A stretch of DNA of 64,000 bases, from NCBI GenBank assembly GCA_936432065.2, contig OW386287.2, forward strand, positions 88,765,688 through 88,829,687. The letters are read 5' to 3'. Shown in pieces: positions 11,530 to 23,234 of this stretch. Positions within the stretch are counted from its first letter, which is position 1; each line of letters starts with the position of its first letter. Source of the DNA: Rutpela maculata (Eukaryota > Arthropoda > Insecta > Coleoptera > Cerambycidae). Both the position numbers and the translations under genes were made by a program. Below the pieces are notes generated by a model that had not been told where the DNA came from, made no database searches, and saw only the letters and a program-made list of their open reading frames with translations.

Positions 11530-12080
11530 CTGAACCTCTTGCAGTTCAATGGAAATGCATTTTCCTAGGAAATGGTATTTATACACAAGAATGATGGATC
11601 GAAGATAGAACGTAGGAACGAAAGATCATATGGTAGACACAGAAACGGGGCGTTAAAGCGGGGGGTGAAATACAGAAGAAATGATAACACATACACGAGA
11701 AGAGGCATACCACAGCAACAGTGGAGATAAACTGGAGGAAGAAGAGAAAGCAAAAAATAAACGAAAACAAGTACCGGACTATATACGAAATAACATAGAC
11801 TATTCCACCCCGTTCATGCTAGCATCCATCACCGAACCGGAACCCCGTTAAAATCAATACAGCATCAACAAGGAAAAGACAGAGGCGTTCATCGGAGACC
11901 TGAGAAAAGACGGTTTCTGGGGTGGGCAGGAGACGATAGCAGCAACAGCAAACTTGAAGAGGACAATAATAATACACCAAGAGGAGGGCGAAATCATAAC
12001 TTTTCACCTCAACAACCAATAAGAAGACGACAACACGCCAATTGAGGCTGTGTACAGGAAGCAGGGAAATAATAGAGATA
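11530..12080 (+). pseudogene. OTU-like protease domain remnant in the LINE
   Basis: One frame (about 11873-12067) reads a stretch with KDGFWGGQETIAATANLKR and then EEGEIITF and TPIEAVYRKQGNN. This matches the WGG.eel.a.A core and downstream strands of OTU-family cysteine proteases. Upstream, NGNAF near 11549-11563 sits where DGNCLF is expected, so the catalytic Cys appears lost, and a stop follows. OTU-like domains are known in some retrotransposons. Frames are broken and the HYD region has decayed. Confidence 0.5.
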
Positions 12081-12479
12081 ACAAATTTTGAGCTGTCATG
12101 TGGGTGATGGGTGTTTGAAGGGTAATACATACCTCGGGACGTGCGATTAACGATTTTGTGAGTAGAGATTGGTTTCGTACATAATCCAGATCTAGGTACA
12201 GTTTTTGGTGTAATGCAATAGAACAAGTCAAAAAGAGAAGAAAATGGAAGGGAAGAGAAGCATCACAGTTAGGGACTGCTGAGTTTTGACTTTTGTTGGT
12301 GTCTGGTTTAATAGGAAGTGTGTTTTATGATATTGCATGTTCTTTGCGCTGTGGGTGTTATAATATAGTGTTGATAATCTAATTTCATAATATTTTCCTA
12401 GGTAAATTATCAAGTGATGGTTTTCAGGTCAATATTGTGCTCGTTTTTAAGTGAAAAATTCTACATTAAATTCTACACT

Positions 12480-13774
12480 AAAAACAGGGAGACCAGGTTA
12501 CACGTGGAAAGCAACAACCGAGAAGATCATGAACAAACTACCAAACATATTGGGAAAGAAAAGCAAAGGAGAAAAATAAAATGAATTCCACAAAGAAATC
12601 GCAGTGATATGTACTCTACCAGAACCAGAAACCCAGGAATCAGAAGACTTAGAAGAAGAAGAAGAAGATTTGTAGAAGCAGAAATACAAAAAGAGGAGCA
12701 CAAACATTCCACAGCATGACACTATGCGGCCACGCATTTCACATATACCTACAGACATATACTCTACCAGAAGCAGAAACGAAGAAGACTCAGAAGAAGA
12801 AGACAATCTGTAGAAGCAGAAACATAAAAAAGAGGAGCATAAACATCAAGAACACAATGCGGCAACGCATTTCAAAAACAACTACACTGCCCACCCCACA
12901 CTCCTGTACCATGCGTCATGTGGCTCTCGCTGCTGACAACAAGCACGACCCAAATCCAACCCAGCATTGGAAACCGAGGAATCAGAAGACTCAGAAAAAG
13001 AAGGCGAACCAAAAACAAAAAAAAAAGGGAGCTTAAACGCTCCCTCACGATACAACGCGGTAACGCATCTCACAAATACCTACACCTCCCATCCCCCATT
13101 CCTTTACCGTGCGCCATGTGGCAATCGCTGCTGGCAACCAGCATGACCCTAGTCCAACCCAGCGTGGACGTAGCAGGCCCAGCTATATAATCCTTGGGAG
13201 TGGCAGAAGTGCCTACCGCACGCTGGTAAATCAATCAATCAAACAGCAAACTAAAAATAGGGAGACCATGTTACACGTGGAAAACAACAATCGAGAGGAT
13301 CATAAACAAACTGGGAAAGGACCAAACATACTGGGAAAGAAAAGCGAGGGGAAAAATGAATTTCCACAAAGAAATCGGAGCGATATATACTCTACCAGAA
13401 TCAGAAACGGAGGAATCAGAAGTATCAGAAAAAGAAGAAGAAGGCTTGTAGAAGCAGAAGTACAAAAATAGGAGCACAAACAGCAGCGACACAACGCGGC
13501 AACATATCTCACAAGAAGACCCAGAATAGGCAGAAGTCCAGAACCAAAAATACAAAAGAAAAGGGAGCTCAAACGCTCCCTCACGACACAATGCGGTAAC
13601 GCATCTCACAAATACCTACACCTCCCATCCCACATTCCTTTACCATGCGCCATGTGGCTCTCGCTGCTGGCAACAAGCATGACCTTAGTCCAACCCAGCG
13701 TGAACGTAGCAGGCCCAGCTGTATAACCTGGGAGTGGCAGCAATGCCTACCGAACGCTGGTAAATCAATCAATC
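12480..13774 (+). pseudogene. LINE ORF C-terminus and 3' UTR, repeated modules
   Basis: A block whose translation starts GRPCYTWKTTIE (GRPGYTWKATTE in the first copy) and continues through an acidic SEEEEE-type stretch to a stop occurs near 12486 and again near 13258, about 770 bp apart. Shorter parts (CTCTACCAGAA to GCATTTC) repeat inside the first copy, near 12609, 12757 and 12975. The 3' end (GGGAGTGGCAG, CTACCG, ACGCTGGTAAATCAATC) occurs at about 13195-13245 and at the true terminus. The long Ser-rich frames on the other strand are artefacts of this acidic coding stretch. Confidence 0.65.
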
Positions 13775-14289
13775 ATAAATTTGAGCCATTCATGTTCACT
13801 GAAAATCACATGCACCCTGTAAATTTACAACAAAAATTGTTAGGAATTCGCCTAAAATCACGTTGTAAAGTTATGGCCTCCATGTAACCATGTCAACAAA
13901 ACTCCGAAATTCGCGTAAAATCTCATTGTATAATTACGGCCTTCATGTGCAAGTACGCCGAAGAATTATAAGAGTATACGTAAAATCTCATTACATTGCG
14001 CATGTATTTTTACAACAATGGTGAAATTTTACATCCAGTTTGTGAAATTGTAGTCATTATCACTGGTCATAGAACAACATGAACAAGCACGTAAAATTAC
14101 ACTAGTACTTTTTTCAGTGTATGTTAATGCATTAATGAATGTATTGCATTTTTATAAAATAAAACATGAAAAATTATACAACTGATGGTTTCATCCAAAG
14201 CCAAGAGGAAAAAAAAATTATACAAATGATACATCTTTGGTCCCTATTTGGTCCTTTTTTCTTTTTGATCCAGATCTCTTAATTTGAGG

Positions 14290-14386
14290 GGCAAGCCACT
14301 AGGAGCCCTGACCTGGCGGTATGTTTTCCGGAAGTGGCAGAAATACCTACCGTACGCTGTTAAACCAAATCAAATCAAAGTATATG
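14290..14386 (+). mobile_element. LINE 3'-end fragment with (AAATC)n-type tail
   Basis: GGAAGTGGCAGAAATACCTACCG at 14331 and ACGCTGTTAAACC followed by AAATCAAATCAAA match the 3' terminus of the LINE at 13.77 kb. This is an independent, heavily 5'-truncated insertion of the same family. Confidence 0.75.
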
Positions 14387-14389
14387 ATT

Positions 14390-16561
14390 TTACTAGTTAT
14401 AGTGATTTCGATAAATAAATTACAGTGAACGATTCTGAGAAGAATGGTAGTTCTGGCAGGAACTAAGTACATTACTAAAAAAAAAAAAACTAGGTACAAA
14501 CACGTATGAGTTTAACAATTTATGATGACTTTTATCATTCAACTGGTGTGTTAGGCATGTTGCCAGCTATCGCCTACTCTAAAAAGCCTCATTTATTTTG
14601 ATCTCTATTTCCATTCGCAATAAAAAAAGTTCTTCGAAGTAGGTACGACTTATGTGAAAGATATTATGATGTATTAAAATGAAATCAGCTCAACATTAGC
14701 CACGTAAGGAACCACAGTAGGCTCAAATATTATATCCTGATAACCTCTTGCAATAAACTGATATTTATGTAAACGTTGTTCCTACCCCAAATCGTTAAGC
14801 ATGCCCCTAGAGTAGCACGTATTGCATATTTACTATGTATAAACTTAAGACTGAAAATTTTATAAAGAGCCATGAGTTGTGTCATGAACTGTTAGTATTC
14901 TCAAAGAATCACTTATCAGCAATAACTAATAACTTAACTATATTATCCACAAGTTAAGTAATGTAATAAGCTATTCACCGGTTTTAAAATCCTTTAGACA
15001 TGTTACAAATAAGCTTGTAAATGCGATGTAAACATTATATTAATCAATTTTTGGTAATACAGAATTTTATTTTCCTTTTGACATAATATACTGTACAGGA
15101 ATCTTCATAAAATTATTTTTGCACGGTCGAGCTTTTTTATTTATTTACAATATCTGTTGCCAAGACGGTAGGTTATGTTTACCGATTGCTAGGCCTAACA
15201 CGTCAGTAAGTAATTTAATATAATACTATGTTATTTCACAAAAATAAAGACGAAAAATAAGAAAATTTATATTTATTTAACGAAGAATAACATTATTTTC
15301 TGCAATCGTATTAAATTACATTTCAATGGGGTATTTTCCATTTTTTAAAATTCAGTTTTGGGGATATATATCAAGTAATGTTATTATTTTAACAATTACT
15401 GCATAATCAATTTAAACCAAAACAATAATTCCTTAAATAAAAATAAGAAATAAGAATACGCCCGTCTAGATACAGATTTCAAATTATTTTATTTGGAGGG
15501 AAATAATTTAACCAATAATAGACAACTTTCGCTTAGACTGTAACTATCTTATATGAATGCCAAATTGTGTATTTACTTTACATTATTTTACCTATAACAC
15601 TTCTATTTTACTCAATATCTTGAGAATCAATAAATATTATATACATGTATTTAGAAGGAATTAAAAGGTATCTATGTTTGCTATTATTTAGAAGTTATCT
15701 TAAAAATGTAAACAAAAAAATGTAAAACAAAACTCACGGCGACAATTATGTGGCAACATTGTATAAAAACGGCTCTCCACCTCTTCCAACTTTGCTTGCG
15801 TGCTGTCAGTTGTCACTTCTTGTGACAATACTAGTGAAAGAGATATATTAGATTTATTTGTTGTTTGTTTATGTGAATATGTGGCGTTCGATTTCGTTAT
15901 TTTATATTTTATCGATAAACTATTAAGATAGAGTTGAATTTTGTGAAAGGAGATTCATCCAATTTGCCCAAAGCTAATAATTATGACATAATAGTTTCTT
16001 TCTATAAACAAAATTTGGATTTTTTATCAGCAAACGTGAAAAATCAACACGCCGGCGCCGTTAGAACACATCTGTCATTTGACTAGCCGTTGACATTGTT
16101 GCCATATATTGCTAAATATCTTTTTTAAAACTAATCGGCATTAAAAATTATGTAAAATATTTAATAATTCACGCCTATTATTATTTTTACATCACAAAAT
16201 TAAACTTCGTGGATAAATATATTGACATTGATTTAATAAATAAGCTTTATACTCCTATTTTCTTCAATTATCTTTAATAGAACTAGAGAAGAAATTTCAA
16301 TTTGGCAACACCACATTGTTTTGAATAATACCATTCTATCAGCAAATCAACACAGACTACCTACCTCATCGGTAGATTACTTACGTCACCAATTTAAAAC
16401 GCGCCGCCACTTATTTTAAATCTTGTTTCCTCAAATGTGATTAGAGAGACTTTGGTAAGAGCAAGACGTTGTGTAGATGTCGGTGGTCAACATTTTGAAC
16501 AATTGTTATAATTTTTTTTTTCATTTGTTATCATTTATCATAATTCACATGTATTATTTTT
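14390..16561. other. No gene seen
   Basis: A long AT-rich interval. The short words GGCAACA/TGTTGCC and CTGTCATTTGAC recur around 15.75-16.32 kb without clear TIR structure. No coding region, RNA gene or element end could be supported. Confidence 0.4.
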
Positions 16562-16755
16562 AACTTCCGACCCAAAAAGAGGAGTGTTATAAGTTTGACG
16601 CGTATGTTTGTATGTCTGTCTGTCGGTCTGTCTGTTTGTGGCTTCATATCTCTTCAAACGGGTGATCCGATTTTGATGCACTTTTTTTTATTTGAAAGAG
16701 TATTTTGTCAAGAAGGTTTTTGCCATATTAGATTTTGATGTTTGGTTGCCATCTT
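16562..16755 (+). repeat. Conserved module C, copy 1
   Basis: Starts CCGACCCAAAAAGAGGAGTG, continues TATAAGTTTGACGCGTATG, a TGTC/TCTG run, GGCTTCATATCTCTTCAAAC and CCGATTTTGATGCA. The same module occurs at 17.99 and 18.35 kb, so it flanks the 243-bp satellite. It has no coding potential that I recognise. Confidence 0.85.
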
Positions 16756-16795
16756 GATTACAAGCTTTTATTTAACTTGCTTTGTTCTTGTGAGT

Positions 16796-17800
16796 CAAAT
16801 CTTGCAACTGAATTTTAAAATAGTTATCTCTAATCGATTGAGCTGAAATTTTGCATACACGTTTAGTTTGGATGACAACGCATGGTTAGCTAAGTGACAT
16901 CATTCCAAATCCAATATGGCGGATTCCCAAAGATGGCGGAGCAGTTATTTTTTATGCACCCCCATGATATGGGTATCAAATGAAAGGGTTTGCTGAGAAG
17001 AGTACGAAAATAAAATAACGTCACATTAAATTCAATATGGCGGACGCAACTGAATTTTAAAACAGTTATCCCCAAGCGATTGAGCTGAAATTTTGCATAC
17101 ACGTTTAGTTTGGATGACAATGTATGGTTAGCTAAGTGACATCATTCCAAATCCAATATGGCGGACTCCCAAAGATGGCGGACCAGTTATTTTTTTGGCA
17201 CCCCCTTGATATGGGTATCAAATGAAAGGGTTTGCTGAGAAGAATACGAAAATAAAATGACGTCACACTAAATTCAATATGGCGGAAGCATCTGAATTTT
17301 AAAACAGTTATTTATCCAACCGATTGAGCTGAAATTTTGCATACACGTTTAGTTTGGAATTTTCAATGCATGGTTAGCTAAGTGACGTCATTTCAAATAC
17401 AATATGGCGGACTCCCAAAGATGGCGGACCATTTATTTTTTAGGCACCCCCATGATATGAGTATCAAATGAACGGGTTTGCTGAGAAGAGTTCGAAAATA
17501 AAATAACGTCACACTAAATTCAATATGGCGGACGCAACTGAATTTTAAAACAGTTATCCCCAACCGATTGAGCTGAAATTTTGCATACACGTTTAGTTTG
17601 GATGACAATGTATGGTTAGCTAAGTGACGTCATTCCAAATCCAATATGGCGGACTCCCAAAGATGGCGGACCAGTTATTTTTTTGGCACCCCCATGATAT
17701 GGGTATCAAATGAAAGGGTTTGCTGAGAAGAATACGAAAATAAAATGACGTCACACTAAATTCAATATGGCGGACGTTCCAAGATGGCGGACAAAATTTT
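16796..17800 (+). repeat. Satellite array, four units of about 243 bp
   Basis: The landmark GAGCTGAAATTTTGCATACA begins at 16840, 17082, 17326 and 17570, giving periods of 242, 244 and 244 bp. Each unit has AATATGGCGGA, CCAAAGATGGCGGA and ATGATATGGGTATCAAATGA. The last unit is shorter. The minus-strand frames near 16.9, 17.4 and 17.7 kb are near-identical repeat translations, not genes. Confidence 0.92.
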
Positions 17801-17988
17801 TTAGCTTTAATACTATAATTTGATTGTATAGTGTATTCGCTCATACGTTGCATTCTAAAAAATGGTGAAGGATTCGGTTTAAACTATAAGTTATATCGGA
17901 TAGGAACGACGCAATGAATATACACTTCTTCAAGAAATTAACGCACCACCAAAAAATAACCAAAAGTTTGAAGTTAGTTAATATTTAA

Positions 17989-18190
17989 TCCCCGACCCAA
18001 AAAGATGGGTGTTATAAGTTTGACGCGTATGTTTGTATGTTTGTTTGTCTGTCTCTCTGTGGCTTCATATCTCTTCAACGGGTGATCCGATTTTGATGCA
18101 TTTTTTTTTTATTTGAAAGAGTATTTTGCCGAGAAGGTTTTAGACCATATTAGATTTTGATGTTTGGTCGCCATATTGAATTCGCCCTGA
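17989..18190 (+). repeat. Conserved module C, copy 2
   Basis: Nearly identical to 16562-16755, including CCCCGACCCAAAAAGATGGG, the TTTGACGCGTATG word, the TGTT/TCTG run and GATCCGATTTTGATGCA. Confidence 0.85.
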
Positions 18191-18348
18191 TGAACTTCTC
18201 TAGAAATTGTCCGATTGAAGTAAAATTGAAAATGTGCAGACAATTATGGTAGCCAAATATGATTTAGGCCTCATTTTGATTCGGTCATGTGAAACTGGTA
18301 CGATTAGATACATTGATCGGGAATTTTTAAAAATTTTCAATCTTTTAC

Positions 18349-18500
18349 CCCCGACCCAAAAAGAGGTTTGACTCGTATGTTTGTCTGTCTGGCTGTCTGT
18401 CTGGCTGTCTGTCTGGCTGTCTGTCTGTCTGTCTGTCTGTGGCTTTATATCTCTTCAATGGGAGATCCGATTTTGATGCAGTTTTTATTAAAATTAAATA
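18349..18500 (+). repeat. Conserved module C, copy 3, with expanded TCTG run
   Basis: Starts CCCCCGACCCAAAAAGAGG, lacks the GTGTTATAAG word, and carries a long CTGTCTGTCTGGCTGTCTG-type microsatellite at about 18379-18441 before GGCTTTATATCTCTTCAATG. The frame at 18368-18568 with Cys/Val/Leu repeats is a translation of that microsatellite. Confidence 0.85.
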
Positions 18501-18663
18501 TAACACATAAATATATTTATAATAGAACCGGTCTTGTACCGTGTGCGACTAGTAGAATACAAAATTGAAACGCGTCGGCTTAAAGGTTGAAAAGTTCTGT
18601 GTGGGACTCGTGATATAATAATACGCTATGTTGTATGTATATGTTTAGTTGAAAAAGTATAAA

Positions 18664-19099
18664 ATAAAATTAAATTACAAATTTAAAAAAAAACCCCGAC
18701 ACAAAAATATCGATTAAATAACTAATATAAAAAAAATAAATTAACACAACTTTAAAAATTATGAAATAATTTTGATTCCATATACGAACTCTTATATGAT
18801 TTATTTAAGTTCAGCTTACATTTTCTTTATGTCCTCGAGATTTGCTTTCTTATACGCATGAATATGTCGGTGGCTGCTGTAAAGACGAACTACTAAATAG
18901 TTATATTCAAAACAGCAGCTCCCGATATATTCATGTGTATAATAAAGCAAATCTCGAGGACATAAAGAAAATGTAAGCTGGATTTAAATAAATCATAAGA
19001 GTTCGTATATGGAATCAAAATTATTTCATAATTTTTAAAGTTGTGTTAATTAATTTTTTTTTATATTAAGTTTTTTTAAATTTGTAATTTAATTTTATT
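18664..19099. mobile_element. Foldback element, arms about 200 bp, loop 31 bp
   Basis: The left arm (18664-18880) and right arm (18912-19099) are reverse complements from AATAAAATTAAATTACAAAT at the tip to GGTGGCTGCTGT/ACAGCAGCTCCC at the loop. Shared inner text includes ATTTGCTTTCTTATACGC and GTCCTCGAGATTTGCTT. No TSD or coding was seen. Confidence 0.85.
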
Positions 19100-19310
19100 A
19101 CGAATAAACAGTGGAGTGTTTGGTTCAAGTTATCGGCAATAAAATGTTTTATTGAAATAACGTAGAGCCAACATGGTGCCATTTGAAAAAAATGAGTTAT
19201 TCTGGAAAACCGATTTCCGAAGTTTAGAAGTTTAGCTATAACAGAAATGACATATAACACAAAAAATGTCATATGACAGAATGTCATAATTGCATTTTTT
19301 TATTATTTAT

Positions 19311-20741
19311 GGGTCGCGTGCGCTGACGTCACAGATTTTGAGACCTTAGGAAAAACAAACAGTTGTCATTGAATAGGAATGTTTTTCTTTAAAGTGAATT
19401 TTGCTGTATTTGTGCCATTTAAAAGCTTAATGTTGGATTATTTAACATCTGCAACTATTCTTAATTCTTTTATATCCTCAATTTTGTTCGTCAAGATGAC
19501 GGTTAGTTCGTATTTTGCAAAATTGCCTCATGATGTAGAGGTTAGGTTAGGTATACTGCTGCCATCGAATTAAATTTTTATATTTTGAGAAAAAAATGCT
19601 TTAGTATAAATATTGATGTATTTCCAAATATTACACATAGGGATACTGCGAATTCCTTGGTTTTTGAGAAAACTTCATAGACAGAAGGACGAGTTCAAAG
19701 CATTCAAAAGTCTTGAAGCTGTTTGTGGTTAGGTGAAAGAAGTACAAGCATGTAACTGAAAGTAAAACAAAATATCTTTACTAATTAAATAATTTATTAT
19801 CCAAGGTCTATTAGTACTTCTAAGAATAATCAAGAATAAAGTTATAAAGGTTTGTATTGTAACAAAAAACAAATGACTGTAACATAGCATAACATATATA
19901 CTTTATATTAATATCTATCTAAGCAATAAAAGTAACATTCATAGTTTCTAAACACTACACGATATACTTTAAAAGGGCACATTGCATCACTTGTTGACAG
20001 CGGGTAGGTATACTTTGGAATTTCCTTTCTTAATTTATGTACTTCATGAAATGTCTTTATGAAGCCTGCAAATTTTCCTCTTGGAGTGTAGGTACTTTAT
20101 TTGAAACAATTTCTGCCATTGCATTTTTCTCTCCCTCGGTACATCTCCACACCTTCGCTCAACTAAAATTTAAACAAGAAATAATTATTAAAAATACTGA
20201 CAAACCAGTATTAAATGTTAATTTTCTTTATCATGAATTGTTTATTGCTTGTTTGAGCAGCAGTAATTATTATCATAGGCAGTTTCAGTTTCACATATGG
20301 GTTTTAAATTATATCCCTTATTAAGAGAGGATGCCCAACTTGATGCTATCATCATGGTCTTGTAATACGGTTATTTTCCCTACAACATAAACCTACGTTA
20401 AAAATTAAATTCTTACATTAATATGCAACAACGTACCACTAATAAAATCCTTGGAAGACTCTTGTGAAATAATTTCTTTTAATTGTTTGAAATCAGTTGT
20501 AGTCTTTTAACATATAACTTCTTCTGGTTGTAAATGAAGCTTATTTTATAAAAATTGACATTATTTCGGATTATCACACTTCCACAATTAATAATAAACC
20601 AAAAACTTGTCATTTTGTAAGTATAATTTACAAAAAAACAATAATATTACGAAAAGTTCAGTCAGTTGCCATTTGACAGTTAAAGAATTTCAGTTTGTTT
20701 TTCCTAAGGTCTGAGACTGTGATGTCACGTGTACGCGACCC
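19311..20741. mobile_element. TIR element, 1.43 kb, TIR about 50 bp
   Basis: The left end GGGTCGCGTGCGCTGACGTC and the right end (reverse complement GGGTCGCGTACACGTGACATC) pair for about 50 bp, ending at the shared word CCTTAGGAAAAACAAAC. The target duplication is not clear. Internal frames (19379-19573 and 20037-20324) are not recognised. I cannot assign a superfamily. Confidence 0.7.
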
Positions 20742-20871
20742 ATTGTTTGGGGTCACGGCCGCCTTAATGAAAAATTAAATTTGCTCATAAAAATGTCAGT
20801 CATTAATATTTTTATCTCAATATGCCATAGTTGTATGCAAAATGACCTGAATCAAAAAATGTAAAAATATA

Positions 20872-21178
20872 CTGGGTGTTCTCCAAAGTTTCCATCATTT
20901 CCGGTTAGAGCTGGGCAACGTACTCATTTAAAGTACTTATACTTGAAGTAGTTTCACCATATACTTTGCACATAAAACTACTTCAAGTACTTGATACTTA
21001 AAGTAGTTTAAATGAGTACTTTGCCCAGCTCTGTTTCCGGTGAAACCGGAAGCGACAGAAAATGATAAATCATTCGAATTGATGCATATTTAGCTGTTAT
21101 TTGACGCGCCAAATTTGATTTTCATATCTAGTAAGATTAAGAAGATATAGGGGCGAGCGTCATTCCGTGGTCACCCGG
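20872..21178. mobile_element. Short mariner-like MITE with TA flanks
   Basis: Tips CTGGGTG and CACCCGG lie next to TA on both sides (20870-20871, 21179-21180). The element is interrupted by the hAT-like MITE at 20906-21033. Without that insertion and one TSD copy it is about 170 bp. Confidence 0.55.
20906..21033. mobile_element. hAT-like MITE family D, 8-bp TSD
   Basis: Tips are TAGAGCTGGGCAACGTACTC and GAGTACTTTGCCCAGCTCTG. The flanks TTTCCGGT at 20898-20905 and 21034-21041 are exact 8-bp duplications. The inside is a mirrored run of AAGTACTT words. A reverse-oriented copy lies at 37.77 kb. Confidence 0.92.
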
Positions 21179-21180
21179 TA

Positions 21181-22857
21181 TAGAAGCTAAATAAAGAGAT
21201 TGTTAAACAGGGCGGTAAAAAAATTGAGGAAAAGTTCATCCGCCCTCAAATAAGGTCGCTAAAGATTACGAAATAAAATTTCGTCATCGGTGCCGCCTAG
21301 TGTTAACTGAACCTTAATTATCTAATATCGATATTCAAGCCAGTGTAAAAATAATCAAATATCGGACTCAAACTTATTTTTAACCTAATTTAATACTGAA
21401 ATTGAATAAGGTTCAATTAACTGAGAAACACTGACATTTTCTTTCATAGTTTTGAGCGATTTTTTTGACGGCGCGACGGTTAATTTTTTCCAAAAGTTTT
21501 CATTAAACATATTATAAACGTATTTTTCGAATATGCTCCTATTTAAATTAAATATATTTCTTGTCCACATTCTGAGCTTAGTCGTTCAGAATATTTAAAG
21601 GTACTTTCATGGTGACTCTGTATGTGTCTTTAAAGTAGTATAGTAAGTTTATTGATTTTTAATTAAACAGTAGATCCATGTCTATAACAGAAATAGAATT
21701 ATTTATAACTAACCACTCCCCATAATTCTAAAGTAAAGACGCCCAAGAGAAGCATCTGAATTAAAATAGTCTAAAAATATTCTGCATTCTATGTTTATCA
21801 AGCCTGTACTTAACCGTAGACATGCTATTTTTTGTACAATCTCGAAACCATTCAGGTTTTTATTCCGTGAGAACGCTCGAAAGCCCAGATCCTATGAATG
21901 TGTGTCTCGTTAATTATTTTGTCTATCGTATTAGAGAAAACGAATTGTTATTCCCAAGAGCATCATTTGTTGGCTAGGGGTGAACTGTAAACTGAATGTC
22001 TATTAAAAGGTGGAGTTAAATTTGGCTCTATCAGCTTAAAACACTCATTCTAATAATCAGGGTTTAGCATTGTTGTGGAACGAACTGATTAAATGATTTA
22101 AAATAGGACTGAAATTAAAATGATTGTAGTAATTACATTTAATATTTCATAACTGGTCAACGGAAACGAAAATATGATATTAAAAAATGTGTTCCAGAGA
22201 GAAATAATTGAAAGATGCCATAGAAGATGTTTATAAAATCTTTATCTTTTAAACAATAGGCAGATTTGATGAGGTAACATTTCTGTCCACACAATGTTGA
22301 AAATTTGGCAGAATTAAAAAACAATCATAAAATTTTATGGTACATCGAGTGGTACATATACAGGGTGTCTCAGAACATGTTGACAAACTCTCGGGAACGC
22401 AAATTTTAAGTAAAAATAGCTCAATTTATTTATACAACTTTTTTGATAAGATGCGTCCCACTGAATTATTCATCCCTGAAAAGAGAGTGTGAAAAGCGCT
22501 TTTTCAATCTTTTTTTTTTATTGCTTGATATAATTTGATGAAATTTTGAGTTATTGTTATTCTAAATGGAGGCCTCCTCGATCACTCAATTTGAATATTC
22601 TAGATTTTTATCTGTGAGGACATCTCAAAAACTTAGTTTATTCAACTTCAGTAGAGACCAGAGAGGAACTGAGAACATTGTTATGCAATGATTAAAATAA
22701 AAATTACTTTTTAACGTTTAACTGCGTTTTCCTCAAAAACTGGCCACTAGCAATTTCAACAGACAGTACCTTTTCTTCTTTTATGCTCAAGAAATCGAAG
22801 AATGCCTATATTAATGAAAAAAATCTTACAGGCCTTATAATTTGGGGTAAAATATCT
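21181..22857. other. No gene seen; one orphan CAGGGTG end
   Basis: TACAGGGTGTCTCAGAACATG at 22360 resembles the TA-CAGGGTG tips of other elements in the window, but I found no matching right end. The rest is AT-rich with no supported gene. Confidence 0.4.
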
Positions 22858-23234
22858 TGAAGGCAACCAACATTAACTGCAGATTGTGCGGTAAGGTACC
22901 AGAAACTGTGGAACATATTATACACGACTGCGAGGCGTTGGACTGCAAACGTTATAATACTTACGGAAAAAAACAAACAGCCCGGAAACCATAAAAAATT
23001 GACCATTTTCAGACCTGTATCATCTTGTCAGTGGTACAAGAATATTAAAATGGACAATGCAAACTAAGACGGGGCGAGCGCAATAAGCCCAGGAGGTTGC
23101 AGTATCCTCGGAATATTGCACAGACGAGCCACAGGAGGAGAGGTTTTATTCAGTTAGAGTCTGACACTCAGACCCATTCGAGAGATGGGCAGCCCGTGTG
23201 GGTTTTCCCTCCTCGAAAAAAAAAAAAAAAAAAC
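22858..23234 (+). pseudogene. LINE pol C-terminal zinc knuckle plus 3' UTR and poly(A)
   Basis: The frame encodes CRLCGKVPETVEHIIHDC, a CCHC arrangement (C-x2-C-x8-H-x4-C) found after the RT/RNase H region of R1/Jockey-type LINE polyproteins. It is followed by a stop and a 3' UTR. The copy ends in an A-run at about 23216-23234. It is heavily 5' truncated. Confidence 0.75.

Larger units (their letters stand above)
10782..13774 (+). mobile_element. Non-LTR retrotransposon insertion, 2,993 bp, 22-bp TSD
   Basis: A 22-bp direct repeat starting ATAAATTTGAGCC is exact at 10760-10781 and 13775-13796. The inserted segment starts GAGAGGTTCG with a GC-richer 5' region (CGAGCGAGCGGACGCGTCC) and ends in an (AATC)n tail, the usual form of target-primed LINE insertions. 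An OTU-like remnant lies at 11.53-12.08 kb and repeated 3' ORF/UTR modules at 12.48-13.77 kb. No RT core was found between them, so the copy is internally deleted. It sits inside the TA-flanked TIR element. Confidence 0.85.
9612..14119. mobile_element. TIR element with TA target site, split by a LINE
   Basis: Tips are CACTGAAAAAAGT at 9612 and ACTTTTTTCAGTG ending at 14119, each adjoining TA, which suggests a TA duplication of Tc1/mariner type. The subterminal regions (about 9612-9930 and 13797-14119) are rich in degenerate GTAAAATTACA words in both orientations. Removing the 2,993-bp LINE insertion and one TSD copy leaves about 1.5 kb. A related tip (CACTCAAAGAAA) bounds the element at 26.07-26.97 kb. 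Confidence 0.75.

Noticed and set aside
11819..12226. 135-residue minus-strand frame
   Set aside because: It is the complement of the OTU-like coding stretch of the LINE, and its composition has no domain features.
13271..13609. Ser/Phe/Cys-rich minus-strand frames as membrane proteins
   Set aside because: They mirror the Glu/Lys-rich coding and repeats of LINE 3' modules on the plus strand.
18368..18568. Cys/Val/Leu repeat peptide
   Set aside because: It is the translation of a TCTG microsatellite inside module C.
19066..19287. 73-residue minus-strand frame
   Set aside because: It overlaps the end of a foldback arm and has no motif.
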